NCBI GenBank assembly: GCA_008360955.1
Contig: LUCM01000143.1
Coordinates: 1 to 64,000, forward strand
DNA: 64,000 bases
DNA from: Fasciolopsis buskii
Taxonomy: Eukaryota; Platyhelminthes; Trematoda; Plagiorchiida; Fasciolidae
Direction of reading: 5' to 3'
The position numbers were made by a program, and so were the translations under genes. Shown in pieces: positions 54,716 to 64,000 of the stretch (position 1 is the stretch's first letter; each line of letters begins with the position of its first letter). Under the pieces are notes generated by a model, which saw nothing but the letters and a program-made list of their open reading frames with translations, was not told the origin of the DNA and did no database searches.

Positions 54716-56461
54716 AGAACATGGTTCATAAAATGTAACCAATATTGTTTTGTGTCCCATTTCTTCGGTGACATAATCTTAAGTTGGAAATTTCCTTAAA
54801 AACTGAATTTTTTTCCATTCTGCCATGTTAAGCAAAGAAATCAAATAAGTCAAGAAAAGTGAAAAGATTTACGCCTACACATCACAACAGCTTGCCTAGA
54901 CCTACCTAGTTAACAGACGCTATTGGCAGCGATAATTTGATGACGAAAGTTTGGCATGCGCAACAACCAAGTAACTACATTCAACAAAAGGAAAAAACAC
55001 GGGGAATCGATTCAAGTCAGTAAAAGATGCATTAACATCGAAGCTTTGTGACAACGATAAATTCTTTCCATATTGCCGACTTCATAAAACACAATGAATG
55101 AATGTACCTGCGCAGAAAATCAGATTCCAATTTTACTGATAAGCAATCGATAGACATGGAAGTTTAATTCCACTGCTTTTCAGTTCAGGATACTTTCGTG
55201 ATAATTCACAAAATCAAGATTTGAGGTCGATGGATGATAACATTCAAAATTCATCGGCTCCCGGGAAATCGATAAAATTAGTCGAGAAATTTCGGCAGCA
55301 ATCGAGACCCATTAAAGGATGATTTTTCACCCCGATCAGTTGCACTCTGGTTTCATCCTCGTTTCAAGAAAGGGCTTTGCGAAATCCGCAGAGGAGTTAT
55401 AGGTGTGGTTTTCCGGCCTTTTCATCCAGCAAAATCAGTTTTCTGACTCGCGGGATAAGTTGCCTTCGGAAAGAAGCATAAATGTGGCAGTTTTCGCATG
55501 TTTTTCTGTACGAATATTAAATACTGTTTCTTTTTTGTCAAATTTTATTTAGAGAAACACCCGAGGGACCATTTACATAGAAAGAAATGTTTCAAGTGAA
55601 TTGTTCCATTGTCATTTCTCTTAACGCCTAAGCCGCATTCATTAGCTCGTCTTCCCACGGTAGCTTCCCAGCCCAATTTCTACCAACAGTGATTTCGTTT
55701 TTTCTTCTCGGATTTCGTTTCAGCATTTCATCTTACATATTTTCGGCACCCTCCTTGCACGCAGACAGCTAGTCATCCTAACCAGGTTTCTATTAAAACG
55801 CATCCTTCCATTTTTGGGCATTCATTTTTCCCTGGGCTTGGGTAGTCATGAAGCACACTCTTACTTTCTGTTTTCCCACCCTCTTCGAAGACAGAGTTAA
55901 AACACTGGTTCACACGCGGCTGTCCTCTTACTTCCTCCTTTCACGTCTTCGATCTTGAGGTTTATCTCCGGACATTGTGTTCCACTTCACCTGTACCAAT
56001 CGACGCTTCGGGTTTTCGTAAGTTTTGCTGAGATATGGAAGGATATTAATTTTTCAAGGTTGTGATTCACTTTTGTCTAGCTCTTTGAACAACTCTCACC
56101 GGACCGTAAAATTGCATTTACCCATTTCTTTTTACTCGTTTGAATAATGAAACGGTAGAGTATGTTGCTTTGGCAAACTGAGAATTGCCTATTAGAAAGG
56201 TTTACCAGCGGCTTACTATTCGAATCCGCGATCAGCAGCTTAAGACATTCTAAGGGTAACTTCATGAATTTTGCTGTCAAAGATGACAACAAATTTTTGC
56301 CTTATTTCCGTATTCAAAGGAAAATGAACCACTGTGAGTTCAAAACAGGACACTAAAGATTGTCACCGACAAAAGTTCAAATCGCTATCTGTTATGTTGA
56401 TCGATTATTTCCGCGCAACATCTCCAAAAACAATAATCACGATTTTCATGTATTTTCCCAG
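54716..56461. other. No gene; pyrimidine-rich tract
   Basis: 55,540-56,040 is unusually rich in C and T on the + strand, with many tttt/ctt runs, and may be an old repeat or a processed fragment. I could not identify it. Confidence 0.35.
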
Positions 56462-56704
56462 ACAGTAGTAAATATCGAAAAAGTACAAGAATTAAAATTA
56501 AACAACGATGGATCGAACACGATCAGCGGTGACGACCTACTAGAAAAATATCACAGAATTTTACATGGCCTGCACAGTTACCCGCGACTATTGCGTGAGA
56601 TCGATGGTACTGAATTTGTCCGAAAGTCATCCGGAATGCACCTTTTAGGCGCAGACCTCAGGTCTTTCGGTCCACCCGTGTGCACAACCGACCAGATGAC
56701 CTGA
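56462..56704 (+). CDS. Candidate exon, + strand (56.4-63.0 kb region)
   Basis: Acceptor ttcatgtattttcccag opens a phase-0 frame: TVVNIEKVQELKLNN, ISGDDLLEKYHRILH, GLHSYPRLLREIDG, then SSGMHLLGADLRSF to TGA. Possible donors are GATG|GTACTG at 56,605/56,606 or CTCAG|GTCTTT at 56,662/56,663. Coding character is strong and helical. Family unknown. Confidence 0.45.
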   Translation, partial: TVVNIEKVQELKLNNDGSNTISGDDLLEKYHRILHGLHSYPRLLREIDGTEFVRKSSGMHLLGADLRSFGPPVCTTDQMT

Positions 56705-57012
56705 GTTTTGTGCCTGAATGGGGTGTCCCGGAAGACAGGTAGTCAGAAGCAATATTACCGCTGATGGCTATCATTTGACGTTGGAAATTAGAGTGCGAAT
56801 AGTGATAGGGTAATCTGATTAGGGTAAGCTATGTTCTCTTTTTGTGACACCCACCTCCCCAAAACGGAACAAATGCTCATAGCAACCGGTTGCGAGAAAC
56901 ATGCAATTCAAACTCACGCAATAGAATTAAACTCTATCTGTCAGCCCGTCTAGCGAAAACCAGAGTCTGTAAATTGTACCTAAAATAAGAGTTACAATTA
57001 CGAGGATGAAGT
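56705..57012. other. Nothing seen
   Basis: No supportable feature. Confidence 0.5.
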
Positions 57013-57211
57013 TTACAAGTTATTCAACCGACCATGAGCCACAAAGTTACTGTCTATCCAAGATTTTGGCCATCGCATATCCGGTAAAAAAACAAACTCT
57101 AATTCTGGTGAACAAGTAAAAAGACTATTCCGGTAGTCTGTGACAGAGAGCTGCCAACCGTTATCCGGATGATCGAATTGCGAATATATGAGTTGAACCC
57201 CCAAGTTAATT
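57013..57211 (-). CDS. Candidate terminal exon, minus strand
   Basis: The acceptor ccaaatatgcaag is preceded by tactaat, an ideal branch-point-like sequence. The frame reads INLGVQLIYSQFDHP, DNGWQLSVTDYRNSL, FTCSPELEFVFLPDM then SNFVAHGRLNNL to TAA. Tryptophan/aspartate-rich, resembling a folded globular segment. A second minus frame is open to 57,404. Family unknown. Confidence 0.4.
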
Positions 57212-57404
57212 CTTGCATATTTGGATTAGTATTAGGATTGCATTTTCCTACAAATTTCGTTAATAATAAATTGAAAAAGTTGTTGATGAAGAAACACATT
57301 TCATCCCGATATATGTCGTTCGACGTCCCAATTTTTCGCACGGAATAACTTTGTGATTCATTGTGCTCTGGATATATTATTGCAGGGAAACCTATATTGA
57401 TCAC

Positions 57405-58272
57405 AAGTCAGGCTGCTAATTTTAGTGACATTCTGCTGACCACGTTTATTATCCGTTTTATCAGGAGCATAATTTGCAAAGATTAATCCTTTGTGACTTT
57501 GCTGTCGGAATCGAGTAATCTATTTTTCATATTTCCCAAGATTTTTCGTCGGTTACTAACGTGATTATTTCGTCGCCTTTGCCCCGCACTGCGTGGTAGC
57601 AACGCACCCCCCACAATTGGATCACGTGTTCCCCTAATAATCAAGTAATCTATTTCGTGTGCACTTATACCTCATTCTCACCTGAACGGTGCTGTCAGAA
57701 CGGTAAAACCTAGTGAACTCAAAACTATCGCTTCCGCTGATGTAGATACATTGAACATTCAACACCCGGATATACTGTGCGGAACTGTGAGGCAGAAAAG
57801 TTCATTACAAGGAGGGAGGGAGAGAATTTACAAACTCCCGTCCTGGGGTGAGAATAATTTCAAAGCATGAATCTTAGCGTCACTCCGGGCCATTCGATGA
57901 GCACAATATTCAATCCACTCTCATTCCGTTTTTTTCAACAACTCTGGCGGTTTACTGTACAGTTTACAGTCTGACTGTTTCAACCCTATTTAGGCGCAAT
58001 TACCCGGTACAATTTTGTTCCTCATCCAGTTAATTCAACCGATGTTATCTCCACAGATTCAAATCTTTCTTGCTGACTTGTTAACTGCAACAGCGAAGAA
58101 GTTGTGAATTCTAGGTCTAATGAAATCGGATGAGTCGAGATTCAAACACTTCCAAATAATAGAGATTTTACTCATTACGACCATTGCTGTTTTGGTACTG
58201 AAGAACGTAGAGTGGCATAAACGTCCACTATAAACTGGTGGATAAGCGGTAACAACATTTTTGTTTTCACAG
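57405..58272. other. Nothing supportable
   Basis: No exon or repeat recognised before the acceptor at 58,272. Confidence 0.4.
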
Positions 58273-58506
58273 GTACTTCAAAGACCTGAACTGACAATCT
58301 TGCCTCCACAAACAATAGATTTCATCCACCTCCACGAAAATCTGTATTTGATTGCAATGAACCAAAATATTTTTACATATTTTTCATTCAACGATTTGCG
58401 GCATATCTCAAAATTAAGATTGAGGCTCGTCCCATCATATATATATATTATTCACCTATTTAGTAGCCTCGTGAACTTCAATGTACACAAAAAATTAGAA
58501 AGATGA
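58273..58506 (+). CDS. Candidate exon, + strand (56.4-63.0 kb region)
   Basis: A very strong acceptor (caacatttttgttttcacag) opens VLQRPELTILPPQTI, DFIHLHENLYLIAMN, then IFTYFSFNDLRHISK. The end is unclear: GT near 58,487 (CAAT|GTACAC) or the stop at 58,504. The alternation of short hydrophobic strands could fit a beta-propeller-type fold, but that is speculation. Confidence 0.4.
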   Translation, partial: VLQRPELTILPPQTIDFIHLHENLYLIAMNQNIFTYFSFNDLRHISKLRLRLVPSYIYIIHLFSSLVNFNVHKKLER

Positions 58507-59075
58507 ATTTGGTCATCATTCAAGTTGATGGTTTTCAGCAGGTCTCGATCGTTTAGCTTGGTGTTCAGATCACAAACTTCTAGGTGAACTCATCACGAGA
58601 TTACTTACTGATCATGAAACGTTTTTTGATCTAAGCGTCAAGTTCAGCAGTCAAGACTTTTTGCAAAGATTCCAGTTGTGGTTCCTGTTTGCTGCCGATT
58701 TGTTGTCAACAATTATCTTACAATGTTTACCCTAGTTTTCGTGATGGTAATCAAGAACTTTAATTTTCCAACACCGCGTATTTTCTGCCACTCTTGTACC
58801 TGTGTACACAGTGGTCGCGTGATAGCGTGATTATATACCACAATATGACGTGATTTAAATCACAAAAGTTCAAATTGTTCCTTCGTCATCCGTACTAAAC
58901 GTGCACGACACTCCAGCTGAGAATCTAAAACAGGATTAGGACAGTGAAGCAAGAACTCCAAGCAAAAGATCTGGTCTAACGGTTATGCTGGTCCCACTGG
59001 AGGAAAGTCAGCCCGTTTGAAACCAAATCTAAAATCGCAACATCACATAGAAAAACCTGTACACGTAACTAAATT
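58507..59075. other. Nothing seen
   Basis: Sequence before the tandem duplication; no supportable feature. Confidence 0.45.
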
Positions 59076-59832
59076 TCAGGTAATAACAAGCAAATGCCGC
59101 TCATGTGGACATTTAAATTTCGCGTACCGAAAAGTCTATTATGCAGTTGGTAGACCATAATCAGAAGTCTAGGTGGAATGACCAATGATGGATGTGCCGA
59201 ACGTAATGTTATTCAAAACAATCAGTTGGTTTGTGATCAGTTACGATCTGATGTAGATGATGGCAATAAACCGCAGGTAACAGTATTAAAGAAATGATAT
59301 TTCGAGCATTCCTAAAGACAGGATCTCTGGAAATAGTAGTCAAAACAACAGGCAAAGTTCCGCATGTCCAAGCACCTCAGTGACTGTTTGACGAATTTCC
59401 AGTTTTCTTTATTTCCATGAAATAATTCACCATGTGATATCATCGCTCAACTCACCAAAAAGAAACCATGGGAGCACTGTACAGCGCTGATGATTGCTAA
59501 CAAGAATGAAACGGCTGTAGAGTGAATGCTTTCATAGTTTCTTTATGGTCAGTTGGGCGGTGATATCACACGATGAATTATTTCATGAAAACATTCAATC
59601 TCCTAAAATTAACTTGTACCAAGTAATCAAGCTCTGTAGGTCATATCCAAAGCCTTCGTCGTACTTAGGCTATCTGCAGAGAAGTCATCTATCAGTAGGG
59701 GTCGATCGCTGTAAGCTAGCGGACAGTAAACGTGCAAATCAGTTCCCGATAGGTGCAACATCATGTGGTGAAGTTCAACAAATTGTTCAGACCCTGCCCG
59801 GTAACGTAATGGCTAAGACTTTCGACTGAAAA
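59076..59832 (+). repeat. 758-bp tandem duplication, unit 1
   Basis: Begins tcaggtaataacaagcaaat and is essentially identical to 59,834 onward, offset 758 bp, for about 680 bp. The last 100 bp before the N differ at many positions (for example aaattgttcagaccctg versus aaaccgttcagagcctg). That is the pattern expected of a low-quality contig end. Confidence 0.9.
59414..59607. repeat. Foldback inverted repeat of SINE body (in unit 1)
   Basis: 59,414-59,483 (catgaaataattcaccatg ... gggagcactgtacagc) is the reverse complement of the SINE body. 59,487-59,607 (tgatgattgctaacaagaat ... catgaaaacattcaatctc) is the same body forward. The arms can pair with a short loop. The same structure is duplicated at 60,172-60,365. 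Confidence 0.75.
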
Positions 59833-59833
59833 N
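59833..59833. other. Single ambiguous base (N) at duplication junction
   Basis: The only N noticed in the window, exactly where unit 1 stops and unit 2 starts. Confidence 0.95.
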
Positions 59834-60588
59834 TCAGGTAATAACAAGCAAATGCCGCTCATGTGGACATTTAAATTTCGCGTACCGAAAAGTCTATTAT
59901 GCAGTTGGTAGACCATAATCAGAAGTCTAGGTGGAATGACCAATGATGGATGTGCCGAACGTAATGTTATTCAAAACAATCAGTTGGTTTGTGATCAGTT
60001 ACGATCTGATGTAGATGATGGCAATAAACCGCAGGTAACAGTATTAAAGAAATGATATTTCGAGCATTCCTAAAGACAGGATCTCTGGAAATAGTAGTCA
60101 AAACAACAGGCAAAGTTCCGCATGTCCAAGCACCTCAGTGACTGTTTGACGAATTTCCAGTTTTCTTTATTTCCATGAAATAATTCACCATGTGATATCA
60201 TCGCTCAACTCACCAAAAAGAAACCATGGGAGCACTGTACAGCGCTGATGATTGCTAACAAGAATGAAACGGCTGTAGAGTGAATGCTTTCATAGTTTCT
60301 TTATGGTCAGTTGGGCGGTGATATCACACGATGAATTATTTCATGAAAACATTCAATCTCCTAAAATTAACTTGTACCAAGTAATCAAGCTCTGTAGGTC
60401 ATATCCAAAGCCTTCGTCGTACTTAGGCTATCTGCAGAGAAGTCATCTATCAGTAGGGGTCGATCGCTGTGAGCTAGCGGACAGTAACCGTGCAAATCGG
60501 TGACGGATAGGTACAACATCATGTGGTGAAGTTCAACAAACCGTTCAGAGCCTGCCCGGTAACGTAATGGCTAAGGCGTTCGACTCAG
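59834..60588 (+). repeat. 758-bp tandem duplication, unit 2
   Basis: Second copy of 59,076-59,832. It continues smoothly into the tRNA-like SINE head, whereas unit 1 is cut within the same head. Unit 2 is therefore probably the true sequence and unit 1 the overlapping end of a neighbouring contig. Confidence 0.85.
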
Positions 60589-60770
60589 AATCGTTCGTCT
60601 TTGTTCGGGTTCGTGTCCCAGTTCAGGCGCGGTGGATATGCACTGTTGATGATTCCTAACAAGGATGAAACAGCTGTACAGCGCTTCCATGGTTTCTTTA
60701 TGGTGAGTTGAGCGATGATATCACATGGTAAATAATTTCATGAAAACATTCAATCTCCTACTACTAAAAT
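60550..60770 (+). mobile_element. tRNA-derived SINE
   Basis: The head has a pol III A box TGGCTAAGGCG (60,568-60,578) and B box GGTTCGTGTCC (60,608-60,618), 29 bp apart. The anticodon-like loop is CTCAGAA flanked by CGA/TCG, so the parent was probably tRNA-Leu (CAG). The head is followed by a tRNA-unrelated body (gattcctaacaaggatgaaa ... ggtttctttatggtgagttg) that also occurs as the arms at 59.4 and 60.2 kb and as a fragment near 62.5 kb. The acceptor stem is degenerate, so this is not a functional tRNA gene. Confidence 0.65.
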
Positions 60771-60958
60771 TTATTTTCCTTATTTGTTAATTTACACTAG
60801 AATACGAAATTTTCGCCTCTCAACATTGACTCAAAATCCGGCCCATTTAATGTACAGCGAACAGAACAAAATTCATCACTTTTCTAAAAGCCCATTGTTG
60901 TTTCTTTTACCAGTGTCCAGAAAGCTATCACTAAGTAATTAGAATGATCTTTAGTGGA

Positions 60959-61288
60959 TTACAGTAGCTCTGATTTTTGGACGAGAACCGGATGTAAAGC
61001 CAAGCAGACTGCTAGCTTCAATGTCTGAATCGCCAAAATCAAACTGAGCATCACCAAAAATGTGGTCTTAGCCGGACCGCCGATTTTGTTGTCAACCCCG
61101 AGGGTTCCATATCTGTTGGACTGTTGTTGTATATTTGTAGACGACTGAATGGTGGAACCCAAATTGTGGTTTGGCACAGTCATTTTCAACAAAGCGCGGT
61201 CTTTTAAATTCGGTTTGCTTCGGATAATTTCTGGATACGTGTTTTTGGACAACAGCGCATACATGGACGATAAGAATTCGTCATTCAA
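60959..61288 (-). CDS. Candidate exon with hydrophobic C-terminal segment, minus strand
   Basis: The minus frame contains NDEFLSSMYALLSKN, PEIIRSKPNLKDRAL, VPNHNLGSTIQSSTN, then KTTFLVMLSLILAIQ, and ends KSELL with a stop. The last 30 residues could be a membrane helix. An ATG at 61,240 is a possible start. An alternative frame over the last 120 nt is also open (contains DAQFDFGDSDIEAS), so the 3' half is uncertain. No splice acceptor was identified. Confidence 0.35.
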   Translation of the reverse strand: MNDEFLSSMYALLSKNTYPEIIRSKPNLKDRALLKMTVPNHNLGSTIQSSTNIQQQSNRYGTLGVDNKIGGPAKTTFLVMLSLILAIQTLKLAVCLALHPVLVQKSELL

Positions 61289-61722
61289 TCCCGTGTGATT
61301 TTCGCCACATTATCTAATAGGACTTTTGTGAGACGGCCACCAAACTTCCCCTCTGTGCATGATTCATAAATTGTTTCTGATTTTATCCTTCCAAAATATT
61401 TAACTTTTTATTACTGAAGAACTCACACGTGAAGCGATAGCTCATGGTGGCTCTGATAAGTGATTGTGCAGAAGCTTTCAGTTCGCAACTTGTTTTATTG
61501 CCTGAAGGGAGAAATAGTTAGAGAGAATAAAACTGCACAACGAGGTTACCTGTTCCTAAGAATCTATCCGCATGTGAAGAGAACGGTTGCAAAAACCGAA
61601 GTGATCATGATTTGAGTGGGTATTACTTACCTTATGGAACACTAATGAGATATATCTAGTGGTTCACGAAGCAATTTACTCTCTGTGCCAAATATATGTA
61701 TATATTACTGATAGCATTTCAG
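61289..61722. other. Nothing seen
   Basis: No supportable feature before the acceptor at 61,722. Confidence 0.45.
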
Positions 61723-61892
61723 GGCATGGTCCGCTGTCCGCAAAACAGATTCATGATACTCATGGTCACGGGTTTCGAATCTTCCCAAGTAATCCTCAGA
61801 CCACGGGGAATTTCGAGCGCTTATATGTGCCGGCTCAGAAACCGTCTGAGTGGAGTTGTAAAAAAGGACGAACACGGATGACGATCAGTCAG
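61723..61892 (+). CDS. Candidate exon, + strand (56.4-63.0 kb region)
   Basis: Acceptor ttactgatagcatttcag and donor GTCAG|GTGTTT. One frame reads HGPLSAKQIHDTHGH, GFRIFPSNPQTTGNF then RLYVPAQKPSEWSC. A second frame (GMVRCPQNRFMILMV) is open to 61,881 with a donor GAGTT|GTAAAA. Neither end phase fits the next exon, so something is missing between them. Confidence 0.35.
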
Positions 61893-62080
61893 GTGTTTCG
61901 TTGCCTTCTGTGCACTTTAACAATGCGCTCTAGATAAAAATTGTTAGAAGGTAATAAACCTGTGGTCGTTAAGAAACATTTTTACCTTACTCGTTTAACA
62001 GCGTTGAAATCTCACAAGAAATGGATGCTGATCGCCAATGGGGAAGATGAGATTTCAGTTTTTTGTTATTATTCATACAG

Positions 62081-62249
62081 TTTCAAGCACCTGTTACCAT
62101 TTAAAAAATCATCGTGCAATCGCTTACCGAGCGTGGGTTCCGAAACTATGGCTATTGATAGCCAGTCGAATCTCGCTATTTGGTTCGGACTTAGGGACAC
62201 CGTTTTGTGCAGAAAGATTGCTTGATATTATCGGATTAGATTTTCCAAG
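62081..62249 (+). CDS. Penultimate exon, + strand gene ending 63,049
   Basis: A strong acceptor (ttttttgttattattcatacag). The frame begins two bases into a codon and reads SSTCYHLKNHRAIAY, RAWVPKLWLLIASRI, then FCAERLLDIIGLDFP, leaving at CCAAG|GTCAGA two bases into a codon. The next exon supplies the third base. The frame also continues open past the donor to 62,385 (contains FFHAIYGPLNCKLS), so intron retention or a later donor is possible. Family unknown. Confidence 0.45.
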
Positions 62250-62384
62250 GTCAGAGACCGATATATTCGTCAGTTCTTTTGTAAAGCGGTTTTTCCATGC
62301 AATCTATGGACCGCTAAATTGTAAATTATCACTCACAGGATTCGGACAACTGGTGGATTTTCTGTCCATCTGCCAGGGTTTGTG

Positions 62385-62560
62385 ATGAAGGTATCTTAAT
62401 ACAGCGTTGAAACTCATCCCCTGGGAAAAAGGCAATTAAGCGTCTTACCCATTTGACCACAGCAGTATACAGCTGGATTCGAGCAATTGTATGCAAATAA
62501 CTGCTGATTCCTAACAAGGAATACGTTGAGTGAGCTCATCGTTTCTTTTCTTCACTAGGC
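62385..62560. repeat. Degenerate SINE fragments within the intron
   Basis: 62,503 onward (tgattcctaacaaggaatac) matches the SINE body at 60,650. The preceding 62,385-62,465, read on the minus strand, has a faint tRNA-like head (tgggtaagacgc as A box). Both are diverged. Confidence 0.45.
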
Positions 62561-62751
62561 CAGCAACATTTTCTAATCATCTAATTTGAAGTGTATGTAG
62601 TTTTAACCCGTGCAATACTAGGTAATGAGATTGGGATATGCACGGGACAAGCTGCCTCGCAATGAAATATTTTGCAGATTACCAAGGTAAACAACAAAGC
62701 AGTGATCAGAATTTATTATACATAACTTCTCTCGATCCCCATGATTTGCAG

Positions 62752-63049
62752 GAAGTGTACAGTAGAAAAAATCGAAGACAGCTACTGGAAGTCCCTCCTG
62801 ATGGTGCTGACGAGCAGTAACTTTTCAACGGACAATTCGAATGAAATCCCGATCAGCCCGGTGGTTTTCGTTCCAAGTTTCAGCTCCAAGCTGACACAAT
62901 ATTGTTCGCTTAATGCAAGGACTTTTTGCTGCATCCGTCTCAATTTGGGTGGGAAAAGCAATGGCGCCCAACGATCTTCCAAGGCCAATGATGTTTTACA
63001 CCGAGGATGCCATAGCCCATCGAGTTCATCTGTCCTGATGCCGGACTAA
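62752..63049 (+). CDS. Terminal exon, + strand gene
   Basis: A strong acceptor (ctctcgatccccatgatttgcag). The frame completes the split Arg codon and reads KCTVEKIEDSYWKSL, LMVLTSSNFSTDNSN, PVVFVPSFSSKLTQ, CIRLNLGGKSNGAQR then SPSSSSVLMPD to TAA (98 codons). A serine-rich tail ends the protein. A second frame is open only to 62,818. Good coding composition; family unknown. Confidence 0.5.
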
Positions 63050-64000
63050 ATTATCAGCTTAACGATGAACTGATAAAGAGTATTTTGCGAATTTTTCTTC
63101 TTTAAACATAGTATAAGAAAGTTCATTGCAAGGGAGCAAAAGTACCCCGTAACACGAGCAATGTCATATTCTTTATGCTATGCACCATCGAGACCTGCGC
63201 GTTAGACACTGTATCCACGTACAACTCCGTGCAAGGTCAACAGCCAGCCAGTCGATAAGCGAATGAATTTTATTGGCATAATTGATGTGGAATAGTACAG
63301 AGCGAATTCGGATTGTTCGTATACCGGACTTTATAACGAAGACAGTGGCATATTCGATGCATACTACTGTGTTAACATACTTAAACTTTAACAAACCAAC
63401 ATCCGTCTCAGACTGCCAATACGGTCAGCGCAAAACACTCAATAAGATAATGAAAGCCTAAATAATCACTTCCAGGCTGAACGTGGTTTTCCAGAATGCC
63501 GTGATAACCCTTTGCGCAATCAAACGCTGGGCGCCTTGTCGTAATTATATTTTTACCATTTACAAGTGATATTATGATCGTCTTCTGACGGCCCTTCATT
63601 TTGAATCCAGAAATTCAAAAGATTCCTGTGCTGAGATATTTCATCGACTCTGGAACAATGTTAACCAATAATTTCACATAAAATACACAGTGGAATTTTT
63701 CAACACTGTGTAACCAACCCCAGTGCTCGAAGAAACAACCGCAAATGTGTGAGAATAGAATTCTGTTTCAGTACCTCGAAAGTCATCTTCAAAAGAATAA
63801 CCAACGCCCTAACCTGTCGTTCGTCATTTTGAGGACTCCCACCAATTGCGAACTTGCTTGTTTTCATGACTGCGTCGGACCGTTTTGTCCAGTGCATCCG
63901 GGTGTTAGATGTTTGAGAAATTAAAGCGTCAACAGATAACATTTTTAACCAAAGCTTTCACAACATGTCAGGTGATTCATTGGAGCACGAAATGTTCGGA
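63050..64000. other. No confident gene
   Basis: Minus-strand frames at 63,173-63,394, 63,408-63,599 and 63,700-63,942 are open (the last contains LISQTSNTRMHWTKR), a phrase style common in decayed retroelements, but with no splice or domain support. Confidence 0.35.

Noticed and set aside
59545..60503. Two near-identical ORFs starting MVSWAVISHDELF as a duplicated gene.
   Set aside because: They are the same segment of the tandem duplication, run through the SINE body, and have no coding character.
60568..60618. A functional tRNA-Leu gene.
   Set aside because: A and B boxes are present, but the acceptor and D stems do not pair properly and the sequence runs into a repeated SINE body.
1..64000. 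CRISPR arrays, bacterial operons, prophage, insertion sequences, LTR retrotransposons or integrated virus.
   Set aside because: No regular short repeats with spacers, no polycistronic ORFs, no paired LTRs and no capsid or integrase frames were seen on either strand.

Overview
This is eukaryotic, metazoan nuclear DNA. It is AT-rich and has no operons, Shine-Dalgarno sites or dense ORFs. It carries isolated short exons bounded by GT...AG signals, a decayed CR1/jockey-type LINE, a tRNA-derived SINE and a dispersed palindromic hairpin repeat. The compact introns (roughly 70-500 bp) and the repeat types suggest an invertebrate, and a flatworm (trematode-like) is my best guess. That organism call is inference; nothing in the window proves it.

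The only long ORF is a 560-codon exon on the minus strand (32,555-34,237). It encodes a seven-transmembrane protein of the adhesion/secretin (class B) GPCR type, with a His-rich N-terminal tract, an unusually long second intracellular loop and no intact GPS. Every other protein-coding call is a splice-bounded exon that I chose by acceptor, donor and reading-frame compatibility. These are predictions and most have no recognisable product.

Layout. 0.5-2.3 kb (+): an extracellular-type gene with a CUB-like stretch. 7.6-9.8 kb (-): three phase-compatible exons of an unknown gene. 10.4-11.8 kb (+): a second unknown gene. 12.6-12.9 kb (-): a terminal exon. 15.1-17.4 kb (+): LINE remnant (endonuclease, then reverse transcriptase). 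18.6-31 kb: scattered exons on both strands. 32.5-34.2 kb (-): the GPCR exon, with a + strand exon starting head-to-head at 34.4 kb and possible minus-strand start exons at 39.5 and 41.5 kb. 42.6-48.8 kb (+): phase-compatible exons with C2-domain-like strands. 51.4-54.7 kb (+): further exons, ending in a well-supported two-exon 3' end with a 103-bp intron. 56.4-63.0 kb (+): another gene whose last two exons match in phase across a 502-bp intron. Minus-strand terminal exons are interleaved at 50.0, 53.7, 57.1 and 61.1 kb.

Repeats. A roughly 100-bp hairpin element occurs four times (8.3, 20.9, 27.7, 53.4 kb), once with an inverted partner. A 758-bp tandem duplication at 59.1-60.6 kb meets at the window's single N and is probably an assembly artefact. 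A tRNA-Leu-like SINE lies at 60.5-60.8 kb. Both duplicated units carry a head-to-head foldback of the SINE body. I saw no CRISPR array, rRNA, intact tRNA gene, virus or bacterial mobile element.
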